In this document: one piece after another, positions 18,203 to 26,396 of the stretch
Layout of the letters: the number at the start of each line of letters is the position of its first letter
How positions within the stretch are numbered: position 1 is the stretch's first letter
Source: Microbacterium sp. LWH11-1.2
GTDB lineage: Bacteria; Actinomycetota; Actinomycetes; Actinomycetales; Microbacteriaceae
Length of the DNA stretch: 64,000 nt
Reading direction: 5' to 3'
NCBI RefSeq assembly: GCF_038397745.1
Contig: NZ_CP151636.1
Span: forward strand, 248,001-312,000
The notes under the pieces: generated by a model
What the model was told of the DNA's origin: nothing
Database searches by the model: none
What the model saw: only the letters and a program-made list of their open reading frames with translations
Translations under genes and position numbers: made by a program

Positions 18203-18993
18203 TCGGCCTCGGCACCTACGCCTATTTCTGGCAGCACTCCGAGCGCGCGCCCGAGCCGCTGCCCCTGGTCGGCGCGTTCGAGGACACCCGCGCCCAGGGC
18301 GTCGACCTCTTCCAGATCTGCGACTACGCCCCGCTCGAGCAGATGAGCGACGACGAGGTGCGAGACGCCGCCGCGGCCGCCCGTGACCTCGGCCTCACGA
18401 TCGAGCTCGGCACGAAGGGCATCGTCCCCGCGCACCTCGAGCGCTTCCTCGAGCTCGCCGCGATCTTCGACGCCCGGCTCGTACGCAGCATGCTCTACGG
18501 ACCGGATTCCCGCCCCTCGGACGACGAGGCGGAGTCCTGGCTTCGCGACAGCATCCGCTCCTACGAGGCCGCCGGAGTGACCCTCGCCCTCGAGACGTAC
18601 GAACAGGTGCCCACCGCCGACCTCCTCGGGATCATCGAGCGCGTCGGCAGCTCGAACCTCGGCGTCTGCCTCGACCCGGCCAATGTCGTCGCCCAGCTGG
18701 AGAGCCCGCGGACCTGCGTCGAGCAGACCGCGGCCCTCACCAGGAACATCCACGTGAAGGACTTCGCCTTCGCCCGCCAGCCGGGCTGGGTCGGCTTCAC
18801 ATACTCCGGCTGCGCGATGGGAACCGGTCTGCACGACTACGCCCATCTGCTCGCCACGGTCCGGCCGCGCGAGCGCGGCATCAACGAGATCGTCGAGCAC
18901 TGGCTGCCCTGGCAGGACGACGCCGAGACCACCATCCGAACCGAGCGGGAATGGACCCGCCTCACCCTGGAAGAACTGAGGAGCACATCATGA
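18199..18993 (+). CDS. oiaC: TIM-barrel 3-oxo-isoapionate decarboxylase candidate
   Basis: A 264-residue member of the xylose-isomerase-like/sugar-phosphate isomerase-epimerase superfamily. It starts at a GTG overlapping the previous stop (GTGA). The opening GLGTYAYFWQ and the metal-binding set E132 (LALETYE), D159 (CLDPAN), H185 (HVKDF) and E230 (INEIVEH) are visible. OiaC proteins decarboxylate 3-oxo-isoapionate to L-erythrulose. The gene immediately downstream is the predicted apionate oxidoisomerase and the upstream genes handle L-erythrulose, so the assignment is strongly supported by context, though the family also contains isomerases. Confidence 0.68.
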   Translation: MIGLGTYAYFWQHSERAPEPLPLVGAFEDTRAQGVDLFQICDYAPLEQMSDDEVRDAAAAARDLGLTIELGTKGIVPAHLERFLELAAIFDARLVRSMLYGPDSRPSDDEAESWLRDSIRSYEAAGVTLALETYEQVPTADLLGIIERVGSSNLGVCLDPANVVAQLESPRTCVEQTAALTRNIHVKDFAFARQPGWVGFTYSGCAMGTGLHDYAHLLATVRPRERGINEIVEHWLPWQDDAETTIRTEREWTRLTLEELRSTS

Positions 18994-19862
18994 CCGACAC
19001 GTCGACGAGCACCGCCACCTACAAGATCGCCGTCATCGGCGCCGGCGGCAAGATGGGCATGCGCGTGTCCAACAACCTCGTGAAGACCGACCACGCCGTC
19101 TGGTACGTGGAGAACTCCCCCGCCGGCCAGCAGCGCACGGTCGACGCCGGGCGCGAGCTCACCGACGCCTCCACGGCCGTCGCCGACGCCGACATCGTGG
19201 TGCTCGCCGTTCCCGACCTGGCCCTCGGCCCGGTCACCGCGGACCTCGTCCCCCAGCTGCGCTCGGGTGCGATCCTGCTGACGCTCGACCCCGCCGCCGC
19301 GTACGCCGGTCTGCTCACCACGCGCGACGACGTGATCCAGGCCGTGGCGCACCCGTGCCACCCGTCGATCTTCCTGCAGCGCGAGACCCCGGAGCAGTGG
19401 GCCGACACGTTCGGCGGCATCGCCGCCCCGCAGGACGCGATCGCGGCGATCGAGAGCGACGACGAGGCGAAGAAGGCGATCGTCGAGGCGACCGTCCGCG
19501 CGATCTACGCTCCCGTCATCGACGTGCACTGGGTCACGATCAAGCAGCTCGCCCAGCTCGAGCCCACCCTCGTCGAGACCGTCGCCTGCATGATCGGCGA
19601 CCTGCTCAACGAGGCCCTGCAGGAGACCGTCAACACCATGGGGGTTCCGGAGGCCGCTGCCCGCAGCATCCTCTACGGCCACACGCAGGTGGCTCTCGCC
19701 AACGGTCTGCGCGGCGACAACCCGTTCTCCGACGCGTGCCTGATCGCGATGGACTACGGCCGCGAGAGCATCATCAAGGACGACTGGAAGAAGATCTTCC
19801 GCGACGACGAGCTCGACAAGAACCTCGCGCGGATGCTCCACCTCGACAAGATCGAGCGCTGA
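18990..19862 (+). CDS. apnO: D-apionate oxidoisomerase candidate
   Basis: A 290-residue NAD-binding protein with a Rossmann start (YKIAVIGAGGKMGMR, glycines near 17-23) and a helical C-terminal dimerisation domain like that of 6-phosphogluconate dehydrogenase relatives. ApnO oxidises and isomerises D-apionate to 3-oxo-isoapionate. HPCHPSIF and the VTIKQLAQLEPT stretch probably contribute to the active site. The ATG at 18990 overlaps the OiaC-like stop by four bases. As the last gene of the operon it completes transport, oxidation, decarboxylation, phosphorylation and isomerisation. Confidence 0.68.
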   Translation: MTDTSTSTATYKIAVIGAGGKMGMRVSNNLVKTDHAVWYVENSPAGQQRTVDAGRELTDASTAVADADIVVLAVPDLALGPVTADLVPQLRSGAILLTLDPAAAYAGLLTTRDDVIQAVAHPCHPSIFLQRETPEQWADTFGGIAAPQDAIAAIESDDEAKKAIVEATVRAIYAPVIDVHWVTIKQLAQLEPTLVETVACMIGDLLNEALQETVNTMGVPEAAARSILYGHTQVALANGLRGDNPFSDACLIAMDYGRESIIKDDWKKIFRDDELDKNLARMLHLDKIER

Positions 19863-19869
19863 CGCCCGA

Positions 19870-19896
19870 GGGGGATCGCTGTCCCGGCGGTCCCCC
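19870..19896 (+). terminator. Stem-loop after the apionate operon
   Basis: GGGGGATCG (19870-19878) pairs with CGGTCCCCC (19888-19896), nine pairs including one G-U, seven bases after the apnO stop. There is only a short TTCC tail, as is usual in high-GC actinobacteria. Confidence 0.5.
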
Positions 19897-19902
19897 TTCC
19901 CC

Positions 19903-19975
19903 GTCTCGGGCTGGATCGAGAACGCATCTGCGACGGGGCCGCTGGCGGCACTTCTGATCCACGCTGCGCCTCGCC
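19903..19975. repeat. 73-bp dispersed structured repeat, copy 1
   Basis: A 73-base sequence that recurs at 27439-27511 with six substitutions (about 92% identity). Both copies sit between convergent genes. Internally GGATC-g-AGAA pairs with TTCT-GATCC, and a short inner stem GCCGC-tg-GCGGC is retained in the other copy as GCCG-ctgc-CGGC. It resembles an extragenic palindromic (REP-like) element. Confidence 0.6.
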
Positions 19976-19979
19976 CTCC

Positions 19980-21059
19980 TCAGGGCGCGACCGGCACCCC
20001 CCGGAGCCACTCCCGCACGTCCTCTCGGCGAGTCTGCGCGATCGCGGTCTCCCGCGCCCGCTCCAGGACGTCGTCGATCCGCACCCTGACGCCGGTCTCC
20101 GCCGACGCGACGGCCGCCTCGACCATCGCCAGGCTCCGGAGGTTCTCTCGGATGCCGTTCTCCGGCTCGGCTCCGGTGCGGAGCGCGTGCACGAAAGCCT
20201 CGAGCGACCCGGAGATCTCCTCACGGATCGGAGCCGCCGCTACCGTGACCGGCTCGCCCGCATCCGGTCGCTGCACGAGCGGATGCCCCGCACCGTCCCA
20301 GGTCGCGGTTCCTCCGGCCGCACTCACCCGCCAGCTCCCGTTCCACGACGTCTCCTGCCCGGGTGAGCACCAGCTGCCGTTGTATACGTACCGCGTGCCG
20401 CCCTCGAACTCGAACACCGCGGCGGCGTTCGCCGCACCGGCGTACCAGCTCCACGTCGGGTTGTACTCCTCGCAGTACACCGAGACGGGTTCTGCGCCGA
20501 TGACGAAGCGCGCGGCGTCGAAGGCGTGGATCGCCATGTCCACCAGCAGCACGTGCGGCATCTCCTCGCGGAAGCCGCCGAAGTGCGGGGCCTTGAAGAA
20601 CTCCGTGGTGACCGTGCCGATCGCGCCGAGCCCCTCGACCTGCCGGCGCAGCTCCCTGAGGGCGGCGAAGTAGCGCCGAGACTGGCTGATCATGAGCAGT
20701 CGGCCCGACAGCGCGGCCATCCCCGCCTGGACCATCGCCGCCGCGACGGTCGGCGCCGCCGGCTTCTCGCAGAGCACGGGGTAGCCCGCACCGAGGGCCT
20801 CCTCGTTCACGATGAGGTGCGCCTCGGGCACCGTCACGTTCACGACGGCATCTGCCCCGACCGCATCCGCGACCTCCGCCGTGCTCCTGCCCACCTCGAC
20901 ACCGTGCAGTCCGGCATCCGCCAACGCGGCGCGGGCGACGTCGAGGTCGAGGTCGACGAGACCCGCCAACTCGACCTCCGGGCTCTCGGCGATCGTGCGC
21001 AGCCACGCGCGCCCCATGCCGCCGGCGCCGACCTGCACCAGGCGCAGCGGGCCCGTCAT
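19980..21059 (-). CDS. Gfo/Idh/MocA oxidoreductase 1
   Basis: A 359-residue NAD(P)-dependent sugar dehydrogenase. The Rossmann start is RLVQVGAGGMGRAWL, the family motif CEKPAAPT is near residue 97, and a C-terminal alpha/beta domain contains the substrate-site region HVLLVDMAIHAFDAARF. The ATG overlaps the ThuA-like stop by four bases (21056-21059), so it closes the ABC operon. D-apiose dehydrogenase belongs to this family, so this protein or the one at 25045 could make apionolactone. A keto-sugar reductase role is equally possible. Confidence 0.75.
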   Translation of the reverse strand: MTGPLRLVQVGAGGMGRAWLRTIAESPEVELAGLVDLDLDVARAALADAGLHGVEVGRSTAEVADAVGADAVVNVTVPEAHLIVNEEALGAGYPVLCEKPAAPTVAAAMVQAGMAALSGRLLMISQSRRYFAALRELRRQVEGLGAIGTVTTEFFKAPHFGGFREEMPHVLLVDMAIHAFDAARFVIGAEPVSVYCEEYNPTWSWYAGAANAAAVFEFEGGTRYVYNGSWCSPGQETSWNGSWRVSAAGGTATWDGAGHPLVQRPDAGEPVTVAAAPIREEISGSLEAFVHALRTGAEPENGIRENLRSLAMVEAAVASAETGVRVRIDDVLERARETAIAQTRREDVREWLRGVPVAP

Positions 21060-21844
21060 CGCTCCATCGCCCCCTCGTACCCGCGCCCGTTGTAGAAGTC
21101 CTCGGTCTCGTAGCGCAGAAGCACGGGGATCTCGCGGTTCGGACGCAGCGTCTTGGCCCACTCCACACCGTTCGCGATCACCTTCCGCACCTCGGCCTGG
21201 TGATAGACCGGGTAGTCCTGATCGCCGGGGCTGAAGTAGAAGATCTTCCCGAAACCGCGCCGATAGGTCATGCCGCTGCGGAACACCTCTCCGCCCGAGA
21301 ACGTCGAGAGGAAGACGAGCTCATCCGGTGCCGGCACATCGAAGAACTCCCCGTACATCTCCTGCGCCGGGATGAGGAACGGATGCGGGATGCCGCGCGC
21401 GATCGGATGCGTCGGGTCGACCGTCCACACGATCTCGCGGTCGTCCTTGGACCGCCAGCGGAGGGTGCAGGTCGTGCCCATGAGTCGCCCGAAGATGCGC
21501 GACCAGTGCCCGGAGTGCAGGACGAGGAGCCCCATCCCCTCGAGCACGTGACGCTGCACGCGATCGACGACCTCATCCGAGACCTCCCCGTGCGCCGCGT
21601 GCCCCCACCAGACGAGCACGTCCGTGGCCGCGAGGACCTCTTCGGTCAGACCGTGCTCCGGATCGTCGAGAGTGACCGTCGTGACGACGGCGCGCTCACC
21701 GAGGTTCTCCTCGATGCCCTCCTTGATGGTCGTGTGCATGCCGGACGGGTAGATGTCGCGCACCTTCTGTTCGACCTGTTCATGCCGGTTCTCCCCCCAG
21801 ACGACGACGCGGATGGGGTACTCGGGCGTGGTGGTGCCGCTCAT
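21056..21844 (-). CDS. ThuA-domain protein
   Basis: A 262-residue protein of the ThuA/class I glutamine-amidotransferase-like fold, with RVVVWGENRHEQ at the start, VLVWWGHAAHGEV in the middle and LLVLHSGHWS in place of a nucleophile elbow. ThuA proteins, with their partner dehydrogenases, act in disaccharide catabolism in which sugars are oxidised to 3-keto derivatives. The coupled Gfo/Idh gene fits that pairing. The ATG at 21844 is preferred for AGCAGGAA upstream; a longer frame would overlap the permease boundary. Confidence 0.72.
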   Translation of the reverse strand: MSGTTTPEYPIRVVVWGENRHEQVEQKVRDIYPSGMHTTIKEGIEENLGERAVVTTVTLDDPEHGLTEEVLAATDVLVWWGHAAHGEVSDEVVDRVQRHVLEGMGLLVLHSGHWSRIFGRLMGTTCTLRWRSKDDREIVWTVDPTHPIARGIPHPFLIPAQEMYGEFFDVPAPDELVFLSTFSGGEVFRSGMTYRRGFGKIFYFSPGDQDYPVYHQAEVRKVIANGVEWAKTLRPNREIPVLLRYETEDFYNGRGYEGAMER

Positions 21845-21903
21845 TTCGTTCCTGCTTTCTGCTCTGGGGATGCGGGGATCGCCTGGGGTCTCGGTCATCG
21901 GGG

Positions 21904-22764
21904 CTACTTCACGGCTCCGCCGGTGGCACCGGCCGCGATGTACCGCTGCGCGATGACGAGCAGCACGATCGCCGGGATCGAGGAGAGCACCGCGGTCGCC
22001 ATGACCGCGCTCCAGTTCGCGACCTGCGTGCCGAGGTACTGGTAGATGCCGAGCGTGACCGGGGTGATGTCGTCGGTGGTCGTGAGGGTCAGCGCGAAGA
22101 GGAAGTCGCTCCACGAGAACAGGAAGGCGAAGAGGCCTGCGGTGATGAGCGAGTTCTTCGCGACGGGGAGGACGATCGACCAGAACGCCCGCAGGTGTCC
22201 GGCGCCGTCGACGCGGGCCGCTTCGATGATCGAGGGCGGCACGCTCATCATGAACGCCCGCAGGATCATGATCGAGAACGGGATCGCATGGGTCGCGTCG
22301 GCGAGGATGAGGCCCGGGATCGAGTTGAGCATGCCGATGTCGTTGTACGCGGCGTAGAGGGCGTTCGCGATCACCACCCCGGGGATCATCTGGGCGATCA
22401 GCACGGCGAGCAGGGCGACGTTGATCCAGCGATAGCGGAACTGCGCGAGCGCGTAGGCGGCGGGCGCCGCGATCGCCAGGCTGAACACGACCGTCCCCAC
22501 CGAGATGATGAGGCTCGTCACGAGATTCGGCCCCTGGTCGGCGAACGCCTTCTCGTACCCCGCGAAGCTGGGGTTCAGGGGCAGGAGCGAGGCGGTGAGG
22601 GTGTTGCCCGAGGGCTGCAGCGAGGCGTTGAACATCCAGTAGACGGGGAACAGCATGATCGCGAGGAACGCGACGCCGAGCGCGGTGAACAGGATGTCGC
22701 GCCCGGAGCGCCGGGTCGCCCGCCGGTTCGCAGCGCCGTCGGTGACGATGGCCATGGTGGTCAT
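21904..22764 (-). CDS. Sugar ABC transporter permease (MalG type), system 1
   Basis: A 286-residue CUT1-family inner-membrane permease with six predicted helices. The cytoplasmic EAA loop is EAARVDGAGHLRAFWSIVLP (about 183-202), which contacts the ATPase. It lies 12 bases after the partner permease. No ATPase gene is present, as is usual for actinobacterial CUT1 systems that share a common MsiK-type ATPase. Confidence 0.9.
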   Translation of the reverse strand: MTTMAIVTDGAANRRATRRSGRDILFTALGVAFLAIMLFPVYWMFNASLQPSGNTLTASLLPLNPSFAGYEKAFADQGPNLVTSLIISVGTVVFSLAIAAPAAYALAQFRYRWINVALLAVLIAQMIPGVVIANALYAAYNDIGMLNSIPGLILADATHAIPFSIMILRAFMMSVPPSIIEAARVDGAGHLRAFWSIVLPVAKNSLITAGLFAFLFSWSDFLFALTLTTTDDITPVTLGIYQYLGTQVANWSAVMATAVLSSIPAIVLLVIAQRYIAAGATGGAVK

Positions 22765-22776
22765 TGCTCTGCCTTC

Positions 22777-23733
22777 CTACTCGTCCACCTGCTTGCGGTT
22801 CCCGCGAAGGTAGAAGATCGCGAACACCAGCGAGATGAGGATGAGGATGTTGCTGAACGCCGCGCCCACGCCGAATTCGAAGTCGACGAACGACGACTGA
22901 TACGAGCGGATGGCGATGGTCTGCGTCGCGTTGGCGGGCCCGCCGTTCGTCAGCCCGAGGATGATGTCGATCACCTTCAGCGTGTAGACCACGCCGAGCA
23001 CGAGCACCACGTTGATCACGGGGCGGAGGTTCGGCAGCGTGATGTGCCAGAACGACTTCCAACCGGTCGCGCCGTCGAGGGATGCCGCCTCGTAGAGCTC
23101 CTCCGGGATGTCCTGGAGACCGCCGTAGAGGATCGTCACGTTGAACGGGATGCCGATCCAGATGTTCACGAGGATGACCGCGATCAGCGCCACATCCGGG
23201 CTGTTCAGCCACGGCACGGCGCTGAGCCCCACCGATGTGAGGAACTCGTTGAGGATGCCGCTGTCCTGATCGAGGATGGACCGCCAGGTCGCGCTCGCGA
23301 CGATGAGTGGGAGCAGCCAGGGCAGCAGGAGCATCGCCCGGAGGAAGCCGCTGAGCGGGAACTTCCGGCGGAAGAACACCGCCAGCGCGAGCCCGATCAC
23401 GAACTGCCCCGCGATCGAGCCGACCGTGAAGAGCGCCGTGTTGAGCATCGCGGGCCAGAAGAGACCGCTGTTCACGACGGTCAGGTAGTTCGCGAGCCCC
23501 ACCCACGGGGCCTCCCCCGTGAAGAACGTCTTGGTCGTGTACTCCTGGAAGCTCATCACCAGGTTCTTCACGACCGGGTAGCCGAAGAAGAGCAGGATGT
23601 AGAGCGCGGCCGGGGCGAGGAACATCGCCTTGACCAGGCCCTCCCGCCGGAAGCGGCGGACGGGGCGCTGCGGAGGCGTCCGCGCGGATGTCTCGGCTGG
23701 GACCTGCGCTGCGGATGTCGCTGTCGTCATCAT
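22777..23733 (-). CDS. Sugar ABC transporter permease (MalF type), system 1
   Basis: A 318-residue CUT1-family permease with a basic cytoplasmic N-terminus, a first helix near residue 37 (AMFLAPAALYILLFFGYPV) and the EAA loop ELYEAASLDGATGWKSFWHI. Of the two adjacent ATGs, 23733 is preferred because GAAGGGAA lies about six bases upstream. It is separated from the binding-protein gene by a strong hairpin. Confidence 0.9.
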   Translation of the reverse strand: MMTTATSAAQVPAETSARTPPQRPVRRFRREGLVKAMFLAPAALYILLFFGYPVVKNLVMSFQEYTTKTFFTGEAPWVGLANYLTVVNSGLFWPAMLNTALFTVGSIAGQFVIGLALAVFFRRKFPLSGFLRAMLLLPWLLPLIVASATWRSILDQDSGILNEFLTSVGLSAVPWLNSPDVALIAVILVNIWIGIPFNVTILYGGLQDIPEELYEAASLDGATGWKSFWHITLPNLRPVINVVLVLGVVYTLKVIDIILGLTNGGPANATQTIAIRSYQSSFVDFEFGVGAAFSNILILISLVFAIFYLRGNRKQVDE

Positions 23734-23747
23734 CACGATTCCCTTCG

Positions 23748-23777
23748 AGGTGCCCCGCGGTCGGCCGCGGGGCACCT
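23748..23777 (-). promoter_or_regulatory. Intercistronic hairpin, ABC system 1
   Basis: A perfect 13-bp stem (23748-23760 with 23765-23777, AGGTGCCCCGCGG and its complement) closes on the tetraloop tcgg in the minus-strand transcript, directly after the binding-protein stop. It has no T-run. It should protect the upstream message or partly terminate, so that more binding protein than permease is made. Confidence 0.75.
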
Positions 23778-23792
23778 GCGGACCTCGATGGG

Positions 23793-25010
23793 TCAGCCCT
23801 GAGCCGCCTGCTCGAAGGCCTCGTCCGGGGTGGCCTTGCCGGTGAGGGCGAGCTGGATCGCGTTGTAGATGACCGTGGCCTGCTCGGGCCATTCCTCGCC
23901 GAGCTGTCCCGTGCGGGAACGCGCGTTGACGACCTGCTCGGCGAAGGCCTCCATCGATGGCACCTTCTCGACGTACTCCGGGATCAGGTCGGTCCTGGTC
24001 GGGACCGTGAACCGCGACTCCGCCGCCGATAGCTCGATGTCGTCGCCGGCCATGCACTCGACGAACTCGGCCGCCTTGGCCTGCTTCGCCTTGTCGCCGG
24101 TCTGCGGCACGGTCCACACCTCGCCGCCGAGGGGCGCCACGGGGGTCTGGCCGGGCTTGTTCACCGGCACCTGGACCGAGGCCCAGTTCACGTCGGTCTC
24201 GTTGAGGGCCGGGATGTTCCAGGGACCGTTCACCATCATGGCGGCCTTGCCCGCCACGAACTGGTCCTTCACGTCGCCCTGGCTCCAGTTGATCACGCTC
24301 TCGGAGGCGGACCCGCTGCCGACGAGGTCGACCCAGAGCTGCAGCGCCTCGGCGTTCTCCGGGCTCTGCAGATCCGTCTCGTCTCCGCCGTTGGTCCACA
24401 TGAACGGAAGGAACTGCCAGCTGCCCTCGTAGGTCGCGATCGCCGAGAACGCGATGCCGTACTGGTCGCCGCTCGTCAGGGTCTTCGCCGTCGACTTCAG
24501 CTCGTCCCAGGTCGTCGGCGGCTCCAGGCCCGCCTGCTCGAAGAGGTCGACGTTGTAGAAGAGGCCGAGGGTGTTGACCACGGGCGCGAGTCCGTAGACC
24601 TCGCCGTCGTAGGTGGCGGCATCGAGGATCCCCTGCGCGAAACCCGAGGTGTCGACGTCGAAGTCGCTCAGCGGCGCGAGCCCGCCGGTCGCGGCGATCT
24701 CCTGCACGTCGGGGTTGTCGAGCATGAGCACGTCGGGCAGGGTCTTCGAGGAGGACCGCTGCAGGACCTTCTGGATGAGGTCCTTGCCGGGGACCGACTC
24801 GCGCTCGATGGTCACGTCGACGTCGGCGGCGCACTGGTCGAGCAGGTCCTGGACCAGGGTCTTGTCCGGCTCGTTGTTGTAGTAGTCGAGGATGGTGAGG
24901 GTGTCGGGGTCGCCGCTCGATGCGGAGCCTCCGCCGCCGCAGCCGGCGAGGGCGAGTGGCAGGACGGCGGCTCCCGCCACCAGCGTGATCAGTGTCTTGC
25001 GTGTGCGCAT
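23793..25010 (-). CDS. Sugar ABC transporter substrate-binding lipoprotein, system 1
   Basis: A 405-residue family 1 (MalE-like) solute-binding protein. It has a lipoprotein signal peptide with lipobox LALAGC (Cys at about 24) followed by a Gly/Ser linker. Mature-domain motifs include LGLFYNVDLFEQAGLEPPTTWDEL (shown in part as FYNVDLFEQAG and PPTTWDEL), FVAGKAAMMVNGPWN and a C-terminal GKATPDEAFEQ. It captures the imported sugar at the membrane outer face. The substrate cannot be read from sequence. Confidence 0.9.
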   Translation of the reverse strand: MRTRKTLITLVAGAAVLPLALAGCGGGGSASSGDPDTLTILDYYNNEPDKTLVQDLLDQCAADVDVTIERESVPGKDLIQKVLQRSSSKTLPDVLMLDNPDVQEIAATGGLAPLSDFDVDTSGFAQGILDAATYDGEVYGLAPVVNTLGLFYNVDLFEQAGLEPPTTWDELKSTAKTLTSGDQYGIAFSAIATYEGSWQFLPFMWTNGGDETDLQSPENAEALQLWVDLVGSGSASESVINWSQGDVKDQFVAGKAAMMVNGPWNIPALNETDVNWASVQVPVNKPGQTPVAPLGGEVWTVPQTGDKAKQAKAAEFVECMAGDDIELSAAESRFTVPTRTDLIPEYVEKVPSMEAFAEQVVNARSRTGQLGEEWPEQATVIYNAIQLALTGKATPDEAFEQAAQG

Positions 25011-25044
25011 CGTCTACTCCTTCGTGGGTGATGCAGGATGTGGT

Positions 25045-26238
25045 TCAGGGTCGATCCGCGTCGACCGGCGTCCAGCCGGCGTCGGATGCCGCGCTGCGCT
25101 CGACGGCGTCGAGCACGCGCTGCACGTAGAGGCCGTCCTCGAAGGAGGGCTCCGGCGTGCGTCTTTCCGCGATCGCACGGACGAAGTCGACGACCTCGTG
25201 CACGAACGCGTGGTCGTAGCCGAGTCCGTGACCGGCCGGCCACCAGGCGCCGGCGTACGGATGCGATGGTTCCGTCATGTGGATCCGACGGAACCCCGCC
25301 TCCGACGCATCGACGGTGTGGTCGTGGAACCACAGCTCGTCCGCGCTCTCGAAATCGAAGGAGACGGAGCCGAGCGAGCCGTTGACCTCGAGCCGCATCG
25401 CGTTCTTGCGCCCCGCCGCGAAGCGGGTCGCCTCGAAGGTCGCGAGGGCGCCGCCGTCGGTGCGCCCGATGAACACGGCGGCGTCATCGACGGTGACCCG
25501 GCCGTATCCGGTGCCGGCCGTCGCGGCGAGCGCACCCGTCGCCGCCGGAAGCGGGCGCTCTCGCACGAACGTCTCGGTGAGTGCGCTCACCCCGGTGAGC
25601 CGCTGGCCGGTGACGAAGACGGCCGCGTCGACGATGTGCGCTCCGATGTCGCCGAGCGCACCCGAGCCCGCCCGCTCGCGGTCGAGACGCCAGACCAGCG
25701 GGAAGTGCTCGTCGACGATCCAGTCCTGCAGGTACTGGGCCCTGACATGGTGGATCGTCCCGAGCCGCCCGGCTCCGACCAGGGCTCTGGCGTGCGCGAG
25801 CGCCGGCACGAAGCGGTAGCTGTAGCCGACCATCGACTGGATCCCGCGCTCGCGCGCCGACCGGGCGGCCGCGACCATGGATTCGGCCTCGGCGAGCGAG
25901 TTGGACAGCGGCTTCTCGCACAGCACATGCTTGCCGGCGGCGAGCGCCTCCTCGGCGATGACCGCATGGAGGTCACCGGGCACGCAGATGTCGACGACGT
26001 CGACGCGGGGGTCGTCGAGCAGCTGCCGCCAGTCGGTGGATGCCCTGGCGATGTCGTTGCGCGCGGCGAACGCGGTCGTCCGCTCCGGATCCTGGCCCGC
26101 CACGGCGACGACGCGAGGGGTGAGCGCGAGGTCGAAGGCACGCGGTGCGAGGGTCCAGGCCTGTGCATGCACGCGGCCCATGAACGACGTGCCGACGAGG
26201 CCGACTCCGAGCTCGTCGCCGTCCGACATCCCTGTCAT
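25045..26238 (-). CDS. Gfo/Idh/MocA oxidoreductase 2
   Basis: A 397-residue NAD(P)-dependent dehydrogenase. The Rossmann start GVGLVGTSFMGRVHAQAW is followed by the CEKPLSNS motif, the YRFVPALAHAR helix and the substrate-side motif SGALGDIGAHIVDAA. It resembles the inositol dehydrogenase/scyllo-inositol branch. The ATG at 26238 has AGGAG six bases upstream. It is the first gene of the ABC operon, so it probably acts on the imported sugar or its released unit; D-apiose dehydrogenase is one candidate function. The upstream frame to 26313 runs through the promoter and is not coding. Confidence 0.8.
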   Translation of the reverse strand: MTGMSDGDELGVGLVGTSFMGRVHAQAWTLAPRAFDLALTPRVVAVAGQDPERTTAFAARNDIARASTDWRQLLDDPRVDVVDICVPGDLHAVIAEEALAAGKHVLCEKPLSNSLAEAESMVAAARSARERGIQSMVGYSYRFVPALAHARALVGAGRLGTIHHVRAQYLQDWIVDEHFPLVWRLDRERAGSGALGDIGAHIVDAAVFVTGQRLTGVSALTETFVRERPLPAATGALAATAGTGYGRVTVDDAAVFIGRTDGGALATFEATRFAAGRKNAMRLEVNGSLGSVSFDFESADELWFHDHTVDASEAGFRRIHMTEPSHPYAGAWWPAGHGLGYDHAFVHEVVDFVRAIAERRTPEPSFEDGLYVQRVLDAVERSAASDAGWTPVDADRP

Positions 26239-26273
26239 CACCACTCCTGTTCGTCTTCGCACGAGAGTTCCGG

Positions 26274-26334
26274 TTAAGCGTTTAAACTCACCGTTGTCCG
26301 AGTATGCAGACATATGTTGGACTTGTCAACATAT
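26274..26334 (-). promoter_or_regulatory. Promoter and operators of the ABC system 1 operon
   Basis: On the minus strand TTGACA (26324-26329) and CATACT (26301-26306) are exactly 17 bases apart. A LacI-style palindrome TTAAGCGTTTAA lies just downstream at 26274-26285. A second inverted repeat, ATATGTTG...CAACATAT (26312-26319/26327-26334), overlaps the -35. The divergent LacI gene at 26397 is the likely binder of one or both. Confidence 0.65.
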
Positions 26335-26396
26335 TCATCCGCGATGATGGACGCACCCGTATCCCCGCGGGGTCGCCTCGCTCGAGAGGAACGCTC

